Source: Paludibacter sp. | GTDB lineage: Bacteria; Bacteroidota; Bacteroidia; Bacteroidales; Paludibacteraceae | Reading direction: 5' to 3' | Length of the DNA: 64,000 nt | Assembly: GCA_031292575.1 (NCBI GenBank) | Contig: JARLGX010000015.1 | Coordinates: forward strand, 62,001-126,000 | Part shown: positions 9,198 to 17,950 of the stretch, one piece after another | How the letters are laid out: each line of letters starts with the position of its first letter | Position numbering within the stretch: position 1 is the first letter of the stretch | The notes under the pieces: model-generated | Told to the model about the DNA's origin: nothing | Databases searched by the model: none | What the model saw: the letters and a program-made list of their open reading frames with translations, nothing else | Made by a program: the position numbers and the translations under genes

Positions 9198-9875
9198 TTA
9201 CACCAATTTCTCCATTTCCAACCAAAGTTTATCATCTTGCGGTACAGGAGCAGTAATTTGAATCAATTGTTTTGAAACCGGATGAATAAATTCCACATTG
9301 CGGGCATGTAAACTGATTCCTCCATTAGGATTGGAGCGAGCAAAGCCATATTTCAAATCACCTTTTATCGGGCAACCCATTTTAGCCAGTTGACAACGAA
9401 TTTGATGATGACGACCTGTTTCGAGATGTACTTCTAATAAATAATACGTATCGGAATGTGCTATAAGCTTATAAGTCAATGCAGCAGCTTTTGCATTTGG
9501 TACCATTTTATCTTGTGCCACAGACTTATTTTGCTTTTCGTTACGAAGCAGAAAATGCTCCAGCCGTCCTTCCTGTTGTAAAGGTTTTTCTTTCACAATA
9601 GCCCAATATGTTTTCTTTACTTCCTGTGTACGAAACATTTCGTTGAGACGAGTCAAAGCTTTACTGGTCTTGGCAAACAGCACCACACCACTTACCGGAC
9701 GATCGAGCCGATGCGTTACACCGCAAAACACATCTCCCGGTTTGTTGTATTTCTCTTTCAAATACTTTTTGATGGTTTCCGAAAGCGGTTCGTCTCCGGT
9801 TTTATCGCCCTGGACTATTTCCGACGAATTTTTATTGACGGCTATTATGTGGTTATCTTCGAATAATACTGTCAT
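9198..9875 (-). CDS. RluA-family RNA pseudouridine synthase
   Basis: 225-residue pseudouridine synthase of the RluA/RluC/RluD family, isomerising uridine in rRNA or tRNA. The catalytic motif VTHRLDRPVSGVVLFAK holds the essential aspartate. KKTYWAIV and ETGRHHQIRCQLAKMGCPI are the other conserved family blocks, followed by the usual GISLHA region. There is no N-terminal S4 RNA-binding domain, so it is a short, catalytic-domain-only form. A -7 box TAGCTTTG on the minus strand at 9970-9977 overlaps the end of the next gene and could serve it. The exact target uridine cannot be assigned. Confidence 0.9.
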   Translation of the reverse strand: MTVLFEDNHIIAVNKNSSEIVQGDKTGDEPLSETIKKYLKEKYNKPGDVFCGVTHRLDRPVSGVVLFAKTSKALTRLNEMFRTQEVKKTYWAIVKEKPLQQEGRLEHFLLRNEKQNKSVAQDKMVPNAKAAALTYKLIAHSDTYYLLEVHLETGRHHQIRCQLAKMGCPIKGDLKYGFARSNPNGGISLHARNVEFIHPVSKQLIQITAPVPQDDKLWLEMEKLV

Positions 9876-9990
9876 ATATAACTTCAGCCTCTAAAGGAGA
9901 GAAATACTTCCAACTCATTGCTAATAAATCGGAAACTTTTGTTTATTAATAATAATTATTTTTTGTAGACAAAGCTATCAAAATTCCTCT

Positions 9991-10761
9991 TTATGGGTTA
10001 GGGGTCATTCGTTGCCGTACCGCTTCATAAATCAAAACTCCGGCTGCAACAGACACATTTAGTGAATCTATGGTACCAAGCATAGGAATACTAACCATTT
10101 CGTCGCAAAGCCGTAAATGATCCGGACTAACTCCTTCATCCTCCGCTCCCATTATAATGGCAATCGGGTCATTCATTACTACTTCGGTGTAATTTTTAGT
10201 CGCCTTTTCACTTGCAGCGACAAGTTTAATTCCCGATGAAACTAAAAATTTAAGTGCATTTCCAAGATTTTCCTCACGACAAACAGGAATGGAAAGCAAT
10301 GCACCGGCGGAAGTTTTTACAGCATCAGCATTGATTGATGCACCGCCCTTAGTTGGAATAACAATGGCATCAACACCTGCACATTCGCAGGTACGGGCTA
10401 TCGCTCCAAAATTACGCACATCGGTCACACCATCGAGCACCACGATAAAAGGCATTCTGCCTTCTTCGTAAATTCCCGGAATAATATCTTCTATTCGTTG
10501 ATAAGTTACCGGTGAAATAAACGCAATAGCCCCCTGATGATTTTTGACTGTCATTTTGTTCAGTTTTTCAAGCGGAACATATTGCACGGGCACTTGCAAT
10601 CCATTTAAAGCTGCAAACAGTTCGCGCGAAAGTTCACTTGTCATATCACGGCGCAACAATATTTTATCAATATCTTTTCCTGCTTCGATGGCTTCTATCA
10701 CGGAACGAATACCGAAAATCATGTCCTTTTCAGGACGTTGTTTGTTTTTATAGTTTATCAT
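9991..10761 (-). CDS. rlmB: SpoU-family 2'-O-ribose methyltransferase, RlmB-like
   Basis: 256-residue TrmH/SpoU methyltransferase, predicted to methylate the ribose of G2251 in 23S rRNA. The N-terminal substrate-binding domain begins FGIRSVIEAIEAGKDIDKILL, as in RlmB. The knotted SAM-binding domain has LDGVTDVRNFGAIARTCE, ADAVKTSAGAL, IIMGAEDEGVSP and the C-terminal SIPMLGTIDSLNVSVAAGV. All three SpoU motifs are complete, including the NxGAIxR arginine. It starts 39 bases after the end of the upstream 140-residue gene and is probably cotranscribed with it. Confidence 0.88.
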   Translation of the reverse strand: MINYKNKQRPEKDMIFGIRSVIEAIEAGKDIDKILLRRDMTSELSRELFAALNGLQVPVQYVPLEKLNKMTVKNHQGAIAFISPVTYQRIEDIIPGIYEEGRMPFIVVLDGVTDVRNFGAIARTCECAGVDAIVIPTKGGASINADAVKTSAGALLSIPVCREENLGNALKFLVSSGIKLVAASEKATKNYTEVVMNDPIAIIMGAEDEGVSPDHLRLCDEMVSIPMLGTIDSLNVSVAAGVLIYEAVRQRMTPNP

Positions 10762-10800
10762 TTATGTTGTTATTTACGAATACGTTATTTATCCATCGGA

Positions 10801-11223
10801 TCATATTAACTTCTTGGTATTAATTGTCAACTGCTTTAGTTCCGATATAGTCATTTCGCGTTCGAATGAAAATGTTTTATCTTTTTCGTTCAGAAAATAA
10901 TATAGTTGCAAGCTTTTTTGATAAAAACCCTGTGAAAATTCATTATTTCCCTGTATCTTATAGGAATTTCCGGTTTCAAATGCTAATTGCGCCAAAGCCT
11001 CTAAATAAGTTGATGAATAACCAATTTCTCGAATAATCTTTACAAACTCATCAACAGGCATTGTGTTCAATTCATTCACACTAAAGCCAAGCAATTCTTT
11101 ATACGTCTCATCAGCCAGACGAATTGCATCTTCCGGATAACCTTTGTCGCGCAAACCCAACATGGCAGCAATAACGCGACTTAGCTTTTCGAGATATTTT
11201 AGTAAGTAATCTTCTTTCGGCAC
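10801..11223 (-). CDS. Small helical protein of unknown function, TPR-like
   Basis: 140 residues, strongly helical, with no signal peptide or membrane segment. The C-terminal half (ALAQLAFETGNSYKIQG, then QGFYQKSLQLYYFLNEKDKTF) resembles TPR-like helix pairs. It appears related to small uncharacterised proteins such as DUF6483, but I am not sure of this. The only fitting start is a GTG at 11223, since the next methionine is 21 residues in. A -7 box TACCTTTG on the minus strand at 11304-11311 fits a promoter about 80 bases upstream. The rlmB-like gene follows after 39 bases, suggesting an RNA-related or housekeeping role only by association. Confidence 0.65.
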   Translation of the reverse strand: MPKEDYLLKYLEKLSRVIAAMLGLRDKGYPEDAIRLADETYKELLGFSVNELNTMPVDEFVKIIREIGYSSTYLEALAQLAFETGNSYKIQGNNEFSQGFYQKSLQLYYFLNEKDKTFSFEREMTISELKQLTINTKKLI

Positions 11224-11471
11224 AGTATTTCAGTTATCAGTTATCAATAAACGGCTATCAATTTGACAGTTATCCAAAATTCACAAAGGCTTTATCTGGT
11301 ATACAAAGGTAGCTAAATTATTGTATTTCATCGCAATACAATAGTACAATTCATATAACACATTTAAATTCAATCATATACATAATTATGCATTGTGAAT
11401 TATTATTTATGAATTCCTTCCTGTATCTTTGCATAAATTTTCAAATAAAAATCTTTAAGTCCAGATATTTA

Positions 11472-12353
11472 ATGTTTCAGTCGCATATTGGTGAGTTTGC
11501 AGGTTTGGGTGTTTCTGTTTGCTGGACTTTGAGTGCTCTTTTTTTCGAAAAAGCAGGTCACAAAATAGGCTCATTATCAGTAAATTTCATTCGATTGCTT
11601 ATGGCAATTGTTTTTTTGGGTATTACTACTTTTTTTACACGAGGAATTTTTCTCCCTACCGATGCCACTTCCTATCAATGGTTTTGGTTGGGAATTTCAG
11701 GTTTTGTTGGATTTTTTCTGGGTGATATGCTTTTGTTTCAATCATATATGATAATCGGCTCGCGAACAGCTGCATTAATTATGAGCCTTGCTCCTATGCT
11801 TACCGCTATTATTGGTTGGTTTTTTCTGGGCGAAATTCTTTCATCTAAAAATATTATTGCAATTATTGTAAGTGTTGCTGGTATTATCATTGCCATTTCG
11901 AACCGGAAAATGAAGTTAAATATCCCGTTTAAAGGATTTTTACTGGCATTTGGCGGCTCATTGGGACAAGCTGTTGGCCTGATTCTAAGCAAAAAAGGTA
12001 TTGGACATTACGATCCTGTGGCTGCAACTCAAATCCGAGCCATGTTTGGCTTGCTAAGTTTCGGTATATTAATTACAGTTTTAAGTCGTTGGAAAAAAGT
12101 TAATCAGGCAATTACGCACACTAGTGCCATGAAATCAGTTACTGTCGGAGCTTTTTTTGGTCCATTTGTGGGTGTAGCATTGGGGCTTTTTGCCATTCAA
12201 TATACTAAAACAGGCATAGCTTCTACGCTAATGGGACTTGTGCCAATTTTCATTATTGTGCCTTCAGCAATTATGTTTAAAGAAAAAATCCGTCCGCAAC
12301 AGGTTATTGGTGCCATTGTCAGTATTGTTGGTGCCACTTTGTTTTTTATTTAA
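11472..12353 (+). CDS. EamA-family (DMT superfamily) transporter
   Basis: 293-residue inner-membrane protein with about ten hydrophobic segments arranged as two EamA repeats. The first covers residues 5-140 and the second 150-293, each ending in the typical GxxLIxxGxxLI-like helix (IVSVAGIIIAI and IVSIVGATLFF). Family members export amino acids or other small metabolites; the substrate is unknown. A -7 box TATCTTTG at 11424-11431 lies downstream of the longest possible start (11388), so the ATG at 11472 is preferred. A terminator at 12367-12398 follows directly, so the gene is a single-gene unit diverging from the gene at 11223. Confidence 0.85.
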   Translation: MFQSHIGEFAGLGVSVCWTLSALFFEKAGHKIGSLSVNFIRLLMAIVFLGITTFFTRGIFLPTDATSYQWFWLGISGFVGFFLGDMLLFQSYMIIGSRTAALIMSLAPMLTAIIGWFFLGEILSSKNIIAIIVSVAGIIIAISNRKMKLNIPFKGFLLAFGGSLGQAVGLILSKKGIGHYDPVAATQIRAMFGLLSFGILITVLSRWKKVNQAITHTSAMKSVTVGAFFGPFVGVALGLFAIQYTKTGIASTLMGLVPIFIIVPSAIMFKEKIRPQQVIGAIVSIVGATLFFI

Positions 12354-12366
12354 TTTTTCTATCAAG

Positions 12367-12398
12367 TAAGAAATGCCCAAGATGTTGGGCATTTCTTA
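12367..12398. terminator. Bidirectional terminator between the EamA gene and gdhA
   Basis: A perfect 14-bp stem (TAAGAAATGCCCAA at 12367-12380 with 12385-12398) and a 4-base loop lie between two convergent genes. T-rich ends on both strands suit termination in both directions. Confidence 0.85.
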
Positions 12399-12416
12399 AC
12401 TAATATTGAAAATTAA

Positions 12417-13754
12417 TCAGAGCACTCCCTGTGCCATCATGGCTTTGGCCACTTTCATAAAACCAGCTATATTAGCACCGTTTACATAATTTACAAAACC
12501 ATCAGGTTCAGTACCATACTTTACACAGGCTTCGTGAATGCTTGCCATTATATCCTGCAAGCGTTTGTCAACTTCTTCTTTCGGCCAACTGAGTTTCATG
12601 GCGTTTTGCGACATTTCCAAACCTGAAACGGAAACACCACCGGCATTCGCAGCTTTACCCGGAGCGTACAGGATTTTGTTTTTCAAAAATACTTCTACGG
12701 CCTCAATAGTCGAAGGCATATTAGCTCCTTCAGAAACAGCTATACACCCGTTTTTCACCAGTATTTCAGCTTCTTCTCCGTTGATTTCATTTTGTGTGGC
12801 CGAGGGCAATGCAATGGTACATTTTTCGTTCCACGGGCGTTGACCTTCAACATATTTACAACCGTATTTTACTGCATATTCTTTAATACGTCCGCGTTGA
12901 ACATTTTTCAAATCAAAAATATATGCCAGTTTGTCGGTATCAATCCCATCAGGATCATATATGTATCCGGTACTATCGGACATTGTTATTACTTTTCCAC
13001 CCAGTTCAATGACCTTTTCGGCAGTATAGGTTGCCACATTTCCTGATCCGGATATTGACACTACCTGACCTTTCAAATCAGTAATTCCTTTTCGTTTCAA
13101 CATGTTCATAAGGAAATAAATATTGCCATAACCGGTTGCTTCGGGACGAATAAGCGAGCCTCCAAATTCGAGTCCTTTACCCGTAAATGTTCCTGTATTT
13201 TCGTGAGCCAGCTTGCGGTACATGCCGTACATATAAGCTACCTCGCGACCACCAACTCCAATATCACCGGCAGGAACATCGGTTTCCGGTCCGATATGAC
13301 GCCACAATTCCAAAATGTAAGCCTGACAGAATCGCATAATTTCACCATCCGATTTGCCCTGTGGACTAAAATCGGAACCACCTTTTGCTCCACCCATAGG
13401 CAGTGTAGTCAGTGCATTTTTAAATGTTTGTTCAAAAGCTAAAAACTTCAGAATAGAAGGACAAACTGATTCGTGGAAACGAATTCCACCTTTGTAGGGG
13501 CCAATGGCATTGTTGTGTTGCACACGATAAGCCATGTTTGTTTTTACATTTCCTTTGTCGTCCACCCAGGTAACGCGGAACGAAAAGATACGGTCGGGAA
13601 TACAAATGCGTTCGATAATGTTTTGTTTTTCAAATTCGGGATGCGCATTGTAAATTTCTTCAATAGAGAGTAATACTTCTTCAACGGCCTGACAATATTC
13701 CGGTTCACTCGGAAAACGCCGTTTTAAATTATCAAGAACTTGTTCTGCTTTCAT
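12417..13754 (-). CDS. gdhA: NADP-type glutamate dehydrogenase
   Basis: 445-residue hexameric glutamate dehydrogenase catalysing 2-oxoglutarate + NH4+ + NAD(P)H to glutamate; it is central to ammonia assimilation and links to the arginine operon near 2-5 kb. Conserved blocks: YKGGIRFH and TLPMGGAKGGSDFSP (catalytic lysine region), DVPAGDIGVGGREVAYMYG, and the nucleotide-binding VSISGSGNVATYTAEK. The size and the GGSDF variant fit the small NADP-dependent class. The ATG at 13754 is used because upstream in-frame sequence overlaps a promoter: -7 box TATATTTG (minus strand, 13795-13802) preceded by TTG at a 21-base spacing. Confidence 0.95.
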   Translation of the reverse strand: MKAEQVLDNLKRRFPSEPEYCQAVEEVLLSIEEIYNAHPEFEKQNIIERICIPDRIFSFRVTWVDDKGNVKTNMAYRVQHNNAIGPYKGGIRFHESVCPSILKFLAFEQTFKNALTTLPMGGAKGGSDFSPQGKSDGEIMRFCQAYILELWRHIGPETDVPAGDIGVGGREVAYMYGMYRKLAHENTGTFTGKGLEFGGSLIRPEATGYGNIYFLMNMLKRKGITDLKGQVVSISGSGNVATYTAEKVIELGGKVITMSDSTGYIYDPDGIDTDKLAYIFDLKNVQRGRIKEYAVKYGCKYVEGQRPWNEKCTIALPSATQNEINGEEAEILVKNGCIAVSEGANMPSTIEAVEVFLKNKILYAPGKAANAGGVSVSGLEMSQNAMKLSWPKEEVDKRLQDIMASIHEACVKYGTEPDGFVNYVNGANIAGFMKVAKAMMAQGVL

Positions 13755-13794
13755 AGCGTTAAATTTTATATGATTACAAAGAACTTTTACGAAA

Positions 13795-13826
13795 CAAATA
13801 TACAAACAAATATTATTTTGTTGCAA
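13795..13826 (-). promoter_or_regulatory. gdhA promoter (Bacteroidota type)
   Basis: On the minus strand, a TTG is followed after 21 bases by TATATTTG (13795-13802), matching the TTTG/TAnnTTTG pattern with a slightly long spacer. Transcription would start about 30-35 bases before the gdhA ATG. Confidence 0.55.
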
Positions 13827-14032
13827 TATTATTGTTATTATTTTCAGTCTATTACACTGATATAGATTACACATCTTAAAATATTCAATTCGCTACTTTA
13901 ACGCGAATAAATATGTATATTTATAATTTATTTCAAGTTCCTAAGAATTCACTTAAAATCCTAAATTCATCAATTTCAAACAAAGAGCACGATTATTACA
14001 AGAATTGCCATTCCTAAATTCAAATTTAATTG

Positions 14033-14040
14033 TACATTTG
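14033..14040 (+). promoter_or_regulatory. -7 element for tRNA-Ser
   Basis: TACATTTG lies 15 bases before the mature tRNA start, a suitable position for a short-leader tRNA promoter. No good -33 element was found at the usual distance. Confidence 0.5.
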
Positions 14041-14055
14041 CAGTCCCAATCCAAA

Positions 14056-14142
14056 GGAAAGTTGCCAGAGTGGTCGAATGGGACGGTCTCGAAAACCGTT
14101 GAGCGGGTAACTGCTCCGTGAGTTCGAATCTCACACTTTCCG
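14056..14142 (+). tRNA. tRNA-Ser(CGA)
   Basis: 87-base cloverleaf. The acceptor stem GGAAAGT pairs with ACTTTCC (14135-14141), with G as discriminator base at 14142. The anticodon stem ACGGT/ACCGT encloses the loop CTCGAAA, giving anticodon CGA (codon UCG). A long variable arm (TGAGCGGG...TGCTCC) marks a class II serine tRNA, and the T arm is GTGAG-TTCGAAT-CTCAC. CCA is not encoded. It is a single gene, followed by a terminator. Confidence 0.95.
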
Positions 14143-14161
14143 CTGAAAGAGAAAGTAAAAA

Positions 14162-14194
14162 GCCTGCATAATCAATCTTTATGCAGGCATTTTT
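14162..14194 (+). terminator. Terminator of tRNA-Ser
   Basis: A 10-bp perfect stem (GCCTGCATAA at 14162-14171 with 14179-14188), a 7-base loop and a T-rich tail, 20 bases after the tRNA. Confidence 0.85.
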
Positions 14195-14300
14195 ATGTAA
14201 TTTTATATGCAGTGAAATCTTACAACTTAGACTTACTTCTTTCATTATGTGTCAAAATAACAAATCTCAGACTTTTATTTTTTCAATAAATTACTTTTCA

Positions 14301-15038
14301 TTATTTTTTATAAGTCCATTCTTTCTGGCAATACTTATTTATTTCTAACAGCTTAATTTTAATAGTTTCGTTTTCAGATAGTTGGTAAATTTCATACTGA
14401 TTATAATATTCAAGTAATCTATTGAAAATAATTTGATAAAAATCTATTAAAGAGAATGTTCTTTTACCTTGTTCTTCGAAATAAGTACCCAAATTCTTTA
14501 CAACGCTCCGAACCGAAGCAATCGCTCTTACACAATTATCATTACTTCTTGAAGTTAGAGCTTTTTTAAGCATTTCCAAATCGGTGTTGTACAACAATGT
14601 TCCGTGATGCAGTTCCCTGTTCTTGGCAACATGCGAAGCTGTTCCGGTTATTTTATATTCGCTTTGCAGCCAAAGATCTTTGCGTGAGCCAATTTTCACT
14701 GGAATGTCCAAATCAATCAACACATCAACAATAGGTTTAAGAAATTCATCATTAAGTGAAGATTTACCCTCAGTTTTATTAGAAATAAAGCAAAAATTCA
14801 GATTTCCTTCATCGTGATATACTGCTCCCCCACCCGACAACCGACGCACAATCTGAATATTATTCTCGTTACAAAATTCCAAATCAACCTCATTCCGAAT
14901 AGCCTGATTGCAACCAATAATAACACTCGGCTCGTTCACATACAAAAATAACAAATCATCCTGCCTTTCGGAAAACAAGAATTCCTCAGCTGCCAGGTTG
15001 AAAGTGGGCGATGTGGAAAGAGAATGAATAATCTGCAT
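14301..15038 (-). CDS. lplA: Lipoate--protein ligase A
   Basis: 245-residue cofactor ligase that attaches lipoate to lipoyl domains. The signature RRLSGGGAVYHDEGNLNF and the catalytic lysine region YKITGTASH are present, as is GTLLYNTDLEML. The length matches the large catalytic domain plus a short C-terminal part, so it is a compact LplA/LipM-like form. It sits at the downstream end of a leftward cluster that contains a lipoyl-dependent E2 (25926-27263), whose lipoyl lysine is an obvious substrate. A lipoate-scavenging role is the usual function; octanoyl transfer cannot be excluded. Confidence 0.88.
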   Translation of the reverse strand: MQIIHSLSTSPTFNLAAEEFLFSERQDDLLFLYVNEPSVIIGCNQAIRNEVDLEFCNENNIQIVRRLSGGGAVYHDEGNLNFCFISNKTEGKSSLNDEFLKPIVDVLIDLDIPVKIGSRKDLWLQSEYKITGTASHVAKNRELHHGTLLYNTDLEMLKKALTSRSNDNCVRAIASVRSVVKNLGTYFEEQGKRTFSLIDFYQIIFNRLLEYYNQYEIYQLSENETIKIKLLEINKYCQKEWTYKK

Positions 15039-15047
15039 GATAAAACT

Positions 15048-15216
15048 ACCCTAGTCCCTAAAGGGAAACTAAGCTACTTTTGTTTCTAAAAAAACTAATT
15101 AAACATTGATTTATACTTTCTTATAAAAAAGAGAAAAAAGGGGATTATGAAGATTGACTTACATAATTCCCCTTTAGGATTCTATGTCTTAAGCCCCCTT
15201 TAGGGGGTTGGGGGTC
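15048..15216. repeat. Inverted-repeat-bounded spacer, copy 1
   Basis: The spacer between lplA and the aldolase gene begins with a degenerate forward copy, ACCCTAGTCCCTAAAGGG (15048-15065), and holds two reverse-type copies, TTCCCCTTTAGG (about 15168-15179) and GCCCCCTTTAGGGGG (15193-15207). The interior has the ATTATGAAGA..GACTTACATA segment also seen in the spacers near 18.1 and 20.2 kb. No coding sequence. Confidence 0.65.
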
Positions 15217-16515
15217 TTATTTCACATTAAACGCTACCCGCAGTTCATCAATTTCCTTGTCACCCATTGGTTGAAGCGGTCCGATGGACGAAGCCATAAC
15301 CAATGAATTTGCCGAGAATTCAGCGACTTCCAGATAATCAAACGTATTAATAAGTTTATTACCTGTAACGATAACTGAATCGTTTTCAACAATCACAACA
15401 CGGTTTTTCGAAAACATTTGAGCAATTTCTTCCGTGTCGGTGTACAAGCTTTCAAAGGGAATAGACGGTACATCCTGCAAGAAAATCCAGCTTTCGGGAA
15501 TGGTGCGCACATCAAATTTCTGGTGACTCACTGCATGAGCCATCAAGTTGGTTGGCTGCGTGGTAATAATCGAGTTGATATGCGGATTCAATTGGTAAAT
15601 GCGGTGATGAAGTGCCACCGAACGGCTTGGTTCTTTGCCGGCTTCGGCCATTCCATTTTTTACCTGAACAATGTTTTTTGGAAGAATATCCCAACGAGCT
15701 ACGTCACGCGGTGTAATCAAAAAATCATTATCTTTCCAGCGTACCGAAACTGTTCCGTAGGTCGAAATCATCAATCCCTGATCGCAGGCACGACGAATGA
15801 TATTCACCATATCCGTACGGATTTCACGTTCGTCAGAAGGATATTCAACATCCATAAATGGTGTAATATTCTTTGGAAAATGGGTGGTATATTTTGAAAT
15901 TTGTTCATCGGTCAATGTATTGATTTTACCAATTCGACCGGCATTTACAATTGTACGGCAACAAAATTCTAATGTTTCAAAACGCTGATATGCATCCATC
16001 ATATCGGTTCCACCCAATACTACTCCGTGATTTTCCATAATCACAGCTTTGAATTTTTTATTTTTAAATTCATTGGCTATTTTCTTGCCTAATTCTTCAC
16101 TTCCTGGGCAACCGTAAGGGGCAAAACCAATTTCACCACAAATTTTTCGAGCCTGAGGAACTATATTGGTATCGGGAACCTGACGGGCAATACTGAAAGC
16201 TACCAATCCGGGTGGATGTGCGTGAATGATAGCAGTCAACTCGGGACGGGTTTCATAAATTGCTTTATGAAATGGATATTCTGAAGAAGGTTTGTGTAAT
16301 CCAACTACTGTCCCATCTTTTTTCACACATACAATGTCCTTTACTGTCAATGATCCTTTGTCAACTGCCGAAGGGGTTATCCAAATGTCACCGTTTCCAT
16401 CTTTAATGGAAATGTTTCCACCTGAAGTGGTAGTCATTCCACTTCGATAAATACGTCCGATAATCACATTGATTTGTTCTACCGGATGCATTAATTTTAC
16501 ATCTAATTGTTTCAT
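15217..16515 (-). CDS. Tandem class II aldolase with a zinc-less second domain
   Basis: 432 residues made of two class II aldolase/adducin domains. Domain 1 (about 1-210) has the full active site: SGGNIS phosphate loop, Glu79 in SSEYPFH, zinc ligands His98 and His100 in HAHPPG, and His163 in ENHGVV. It should cleave a 1-phosphate such as fuculose or rhamnulose 1-phosphate to DHAP and L-lactaldehyde. Domain 2 (about 215-432) keeps the fold pattern, but the equivalents read SRSVALH, TTQPTN and ENDSVI, so the glutamate and all three zinc histidines are lost. It is probably structural or regulatory. The neighbours are a sugar-phosphate reductase-like gene and a second, fused aldolase. The exact substrate is inferred. 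Confidence 0.8.
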   Translation of the reverse strand: MKQLDVKLMHPVEQINVIIGRIYRSGMTTTSGGNISIKDGNGDIWITPSAVDKGSLTVKDIVCVKKDGTVVGLHKPSSEYPFHKAIYETRPELTAIIHAHPPGLVAFSIARQVPDTNIVPQARKICGEIGFAPYGCPGSEELGKKIANEFKNKKFKAVIMENHGVVLGGTDMMDAYQRFETLEFCCRTIVNAGRIGKINTLTDEQISKYTTHFPKNITPFMDVEYPSDEREIRTDMVNIIRRACDQGLMISTYGTVSVRWKDNDFLITPRDVARWDILPKNIVQVKNGMAEAGKEPSRSVALHHRIYQLNPHINSIITTQPTNLMAHAVSHQKFDVRTIPESWIFLQDVPSIPFESLYTDTEEIAQMFSKNRVVIVENDSVIVTGNKLINTFDYLEVAEFSANSLVMASSIGPLQPMGDKEIDELRVAFNVK

Positions 16516-16530
16516 CTTTAAAAAAATTTA

Positions 16531-16550
16531 CCCCTAACCCCTAAAGGGGA
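16531..16550. repeat. CCCCTAACCCCTAAAGGGGA repeat, single copy
   Basis: One forward copy of the family lies just upstream of the tandem aldolase gene; no partner copy is present in this 150-base spacer. Confidence 0.8.
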
Positions 16551-16665
16551 ATATAATTACTTTCGAAACTGAAAATAACATATCAGGATGTTTATAACTA
16601 ATACAAATCTTTATTCTTAACTTAAAAACCACCTACCCAAAATAGAATTATCTGGTTTTGTACCT

Positions 16666-17940
16666 TTACAGCTTGTCCGCATTTGCCAGCAAGAAGCTTT
16701 CGGCTTCCACACTCCATAAACCCTGATTTTTTGAACAAATCTCAGCCAGCGTTTTGAAAACCGGATTTGATTCTCCCAATTTAGCAAAATCCGAAATCGG
16801 AGTCAAAGGCATTTCAATGTGTGTATAAATCAGTTTCTTTCCTCCCGGGATTTCCGGTAAATGGTTAGTGGCCTCAATCACCGAGTTTAAACCGCCGATA
16901 TGTGTTACCAACCCTGCGGGGTCAAGGCCTTTGCTCATCATTTTGAGTGCTTCAACCATATCATCATTATTTCCGCCACTGGTTCCTGCAACGTGAGTAT
17001 AACCATAATGTACATTGTAGAAATTGAATGTTGCACTGAAGTTTGGATCACCCGGTCCTGCAAAAAAGTTCAGGCAACCATCAAACCCCAGAATAGCGTC
17101 AGCCTGTTCCACAACAGGTTTTACGGGTGCAAACACAAATACATCATTGAAACCTTCGCCATACGTAATGGCTTTAAGTTCTTCCACCGGATTCTGCATG
17201 GTGGCTGTGTTAACGTACAATAATTCAATACCTCGTGAAGCGGCAAATTCAACGGTATAAAGCGACGCTGCACGATCGAGACGGGTTTGATCCACATCGG
17301 TTACCACGCAAAGTGCAGGGCGACGGTCATCGCGATGCAACACATAATTGATTGCTGCTAATCCCATTGGACCAACACCGGCTAAAATCGCCATTTTACC
17401 TCTGTCAACGATTTCCATTTTGTGGACATAACTTCCCGGAGAAAGATGATAATTGGCATGCATAGCACCAATCACACACGAAAGCGGTTCGGCCAACGAG
17501 GCAGGATAAAATCCTTCGCCATGATAAGCCAACAAACAGTCTTTTTCCATCACTTCGTTCGGAATAATCACGTAAGTCGCATCGCCACCAATGTATGGAT
17601 AGCTATATCCCGGCGCACTTAAAACACCAACAGGACCGCCTTCGAAGTTCAATGCCGGTTGAATCGAAAATTTATCTCCGGTTTTGAATTTGTGTGCCCA
17701 TTTTGCTCCCACTTCCACCAATTCACCGGCAAACTCATGACCAATAATGATGGGATTTTCAGCCACATCATTCGGTATTCGTTTGTGATCGGATCCCTGT
17801 GTAGAAGCTTTGTACGACGACATACACAACGAGTCGGAAACTACTTTGGCCAATATTTCATTGTCTTTAATCTGTGGCAATTCGAACTCTTCCAAGCGAA
17901 GATCTTTTTTGCCGTATAAACGGATTGCTTTTGTTTTCAT
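16666..17940 (-). CDS. Zinc-type dehydrogenase, L-sorbose-1-phosphate-reductase-like
   Basis: 424-residue medium-chain dehydrogenase. Catalytic zinc ligands are likely the cysteine in VSDSLCMSSYK, GHEFAGELVEVG and the glutamate in SLAEPLSCVIGA; the Rossmann motif is AILAGVGPMGLAAINYVL. The four-cysteine structural zinc lobe is absent. The overall pattern (extended length, LAEPLSC, FFAGPGDP) resembles the SorE/sorbose-1-phosphate reductase branch, which acts on sugar or polyol phosphates. It lies between the tandem aldolase and the fused aldolase/SDR, each separated by a repeat-bearing spacer. A role on a sugar phosphate, or on the DHAP/lactaldehyde products, is inferred from context only. Confidence 0.72.
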   Translation of the reverse strand: MKTKAIRLYGKKDLRLEEFELPQIKDNEILAKVVSDSLCMSSYKASTQGSDHKRIPNDVAENPIIIGHEFAGELVEVGAKWAHKFKTGDKFSIQPALNFEGGPVGVLSAPGYSYPYIGGDATYVIIPNEVMEKDCLLAYHGEGFYPASLAEPLSCVIGAMHANYHLSPGSYVHKMEIVDRGKMAILAGVGPMGLAAINYVLHRDDRRPALCVVTDVDQTRLDRAASLYTVEFAASRGIELLYVNTATMQNPVEELKAITYGEGFNDVFVFAPVKPVVEQADAILGFDGCLNFFAGPGDPNFSATFNFYNVHYGYTHVAGTSGGNNDDMVEALKMMSKGLDPAGLVTHIGGLNSVIEATNHLPEIPGGKKLIYTHIEMPLTPISDFAKLGESNPVFKTLAEICSKNQGLWSVEAESFLLANADKL

Positions 17941-17950
17941 AGAAATAAGA

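Noticed and set aside
13976-14245. 89-codon minus-strand reading frame
   Set aside because: It runs straight through tRNA-Ser and its terminator; the RNA gene is certain and the frame has no family features.
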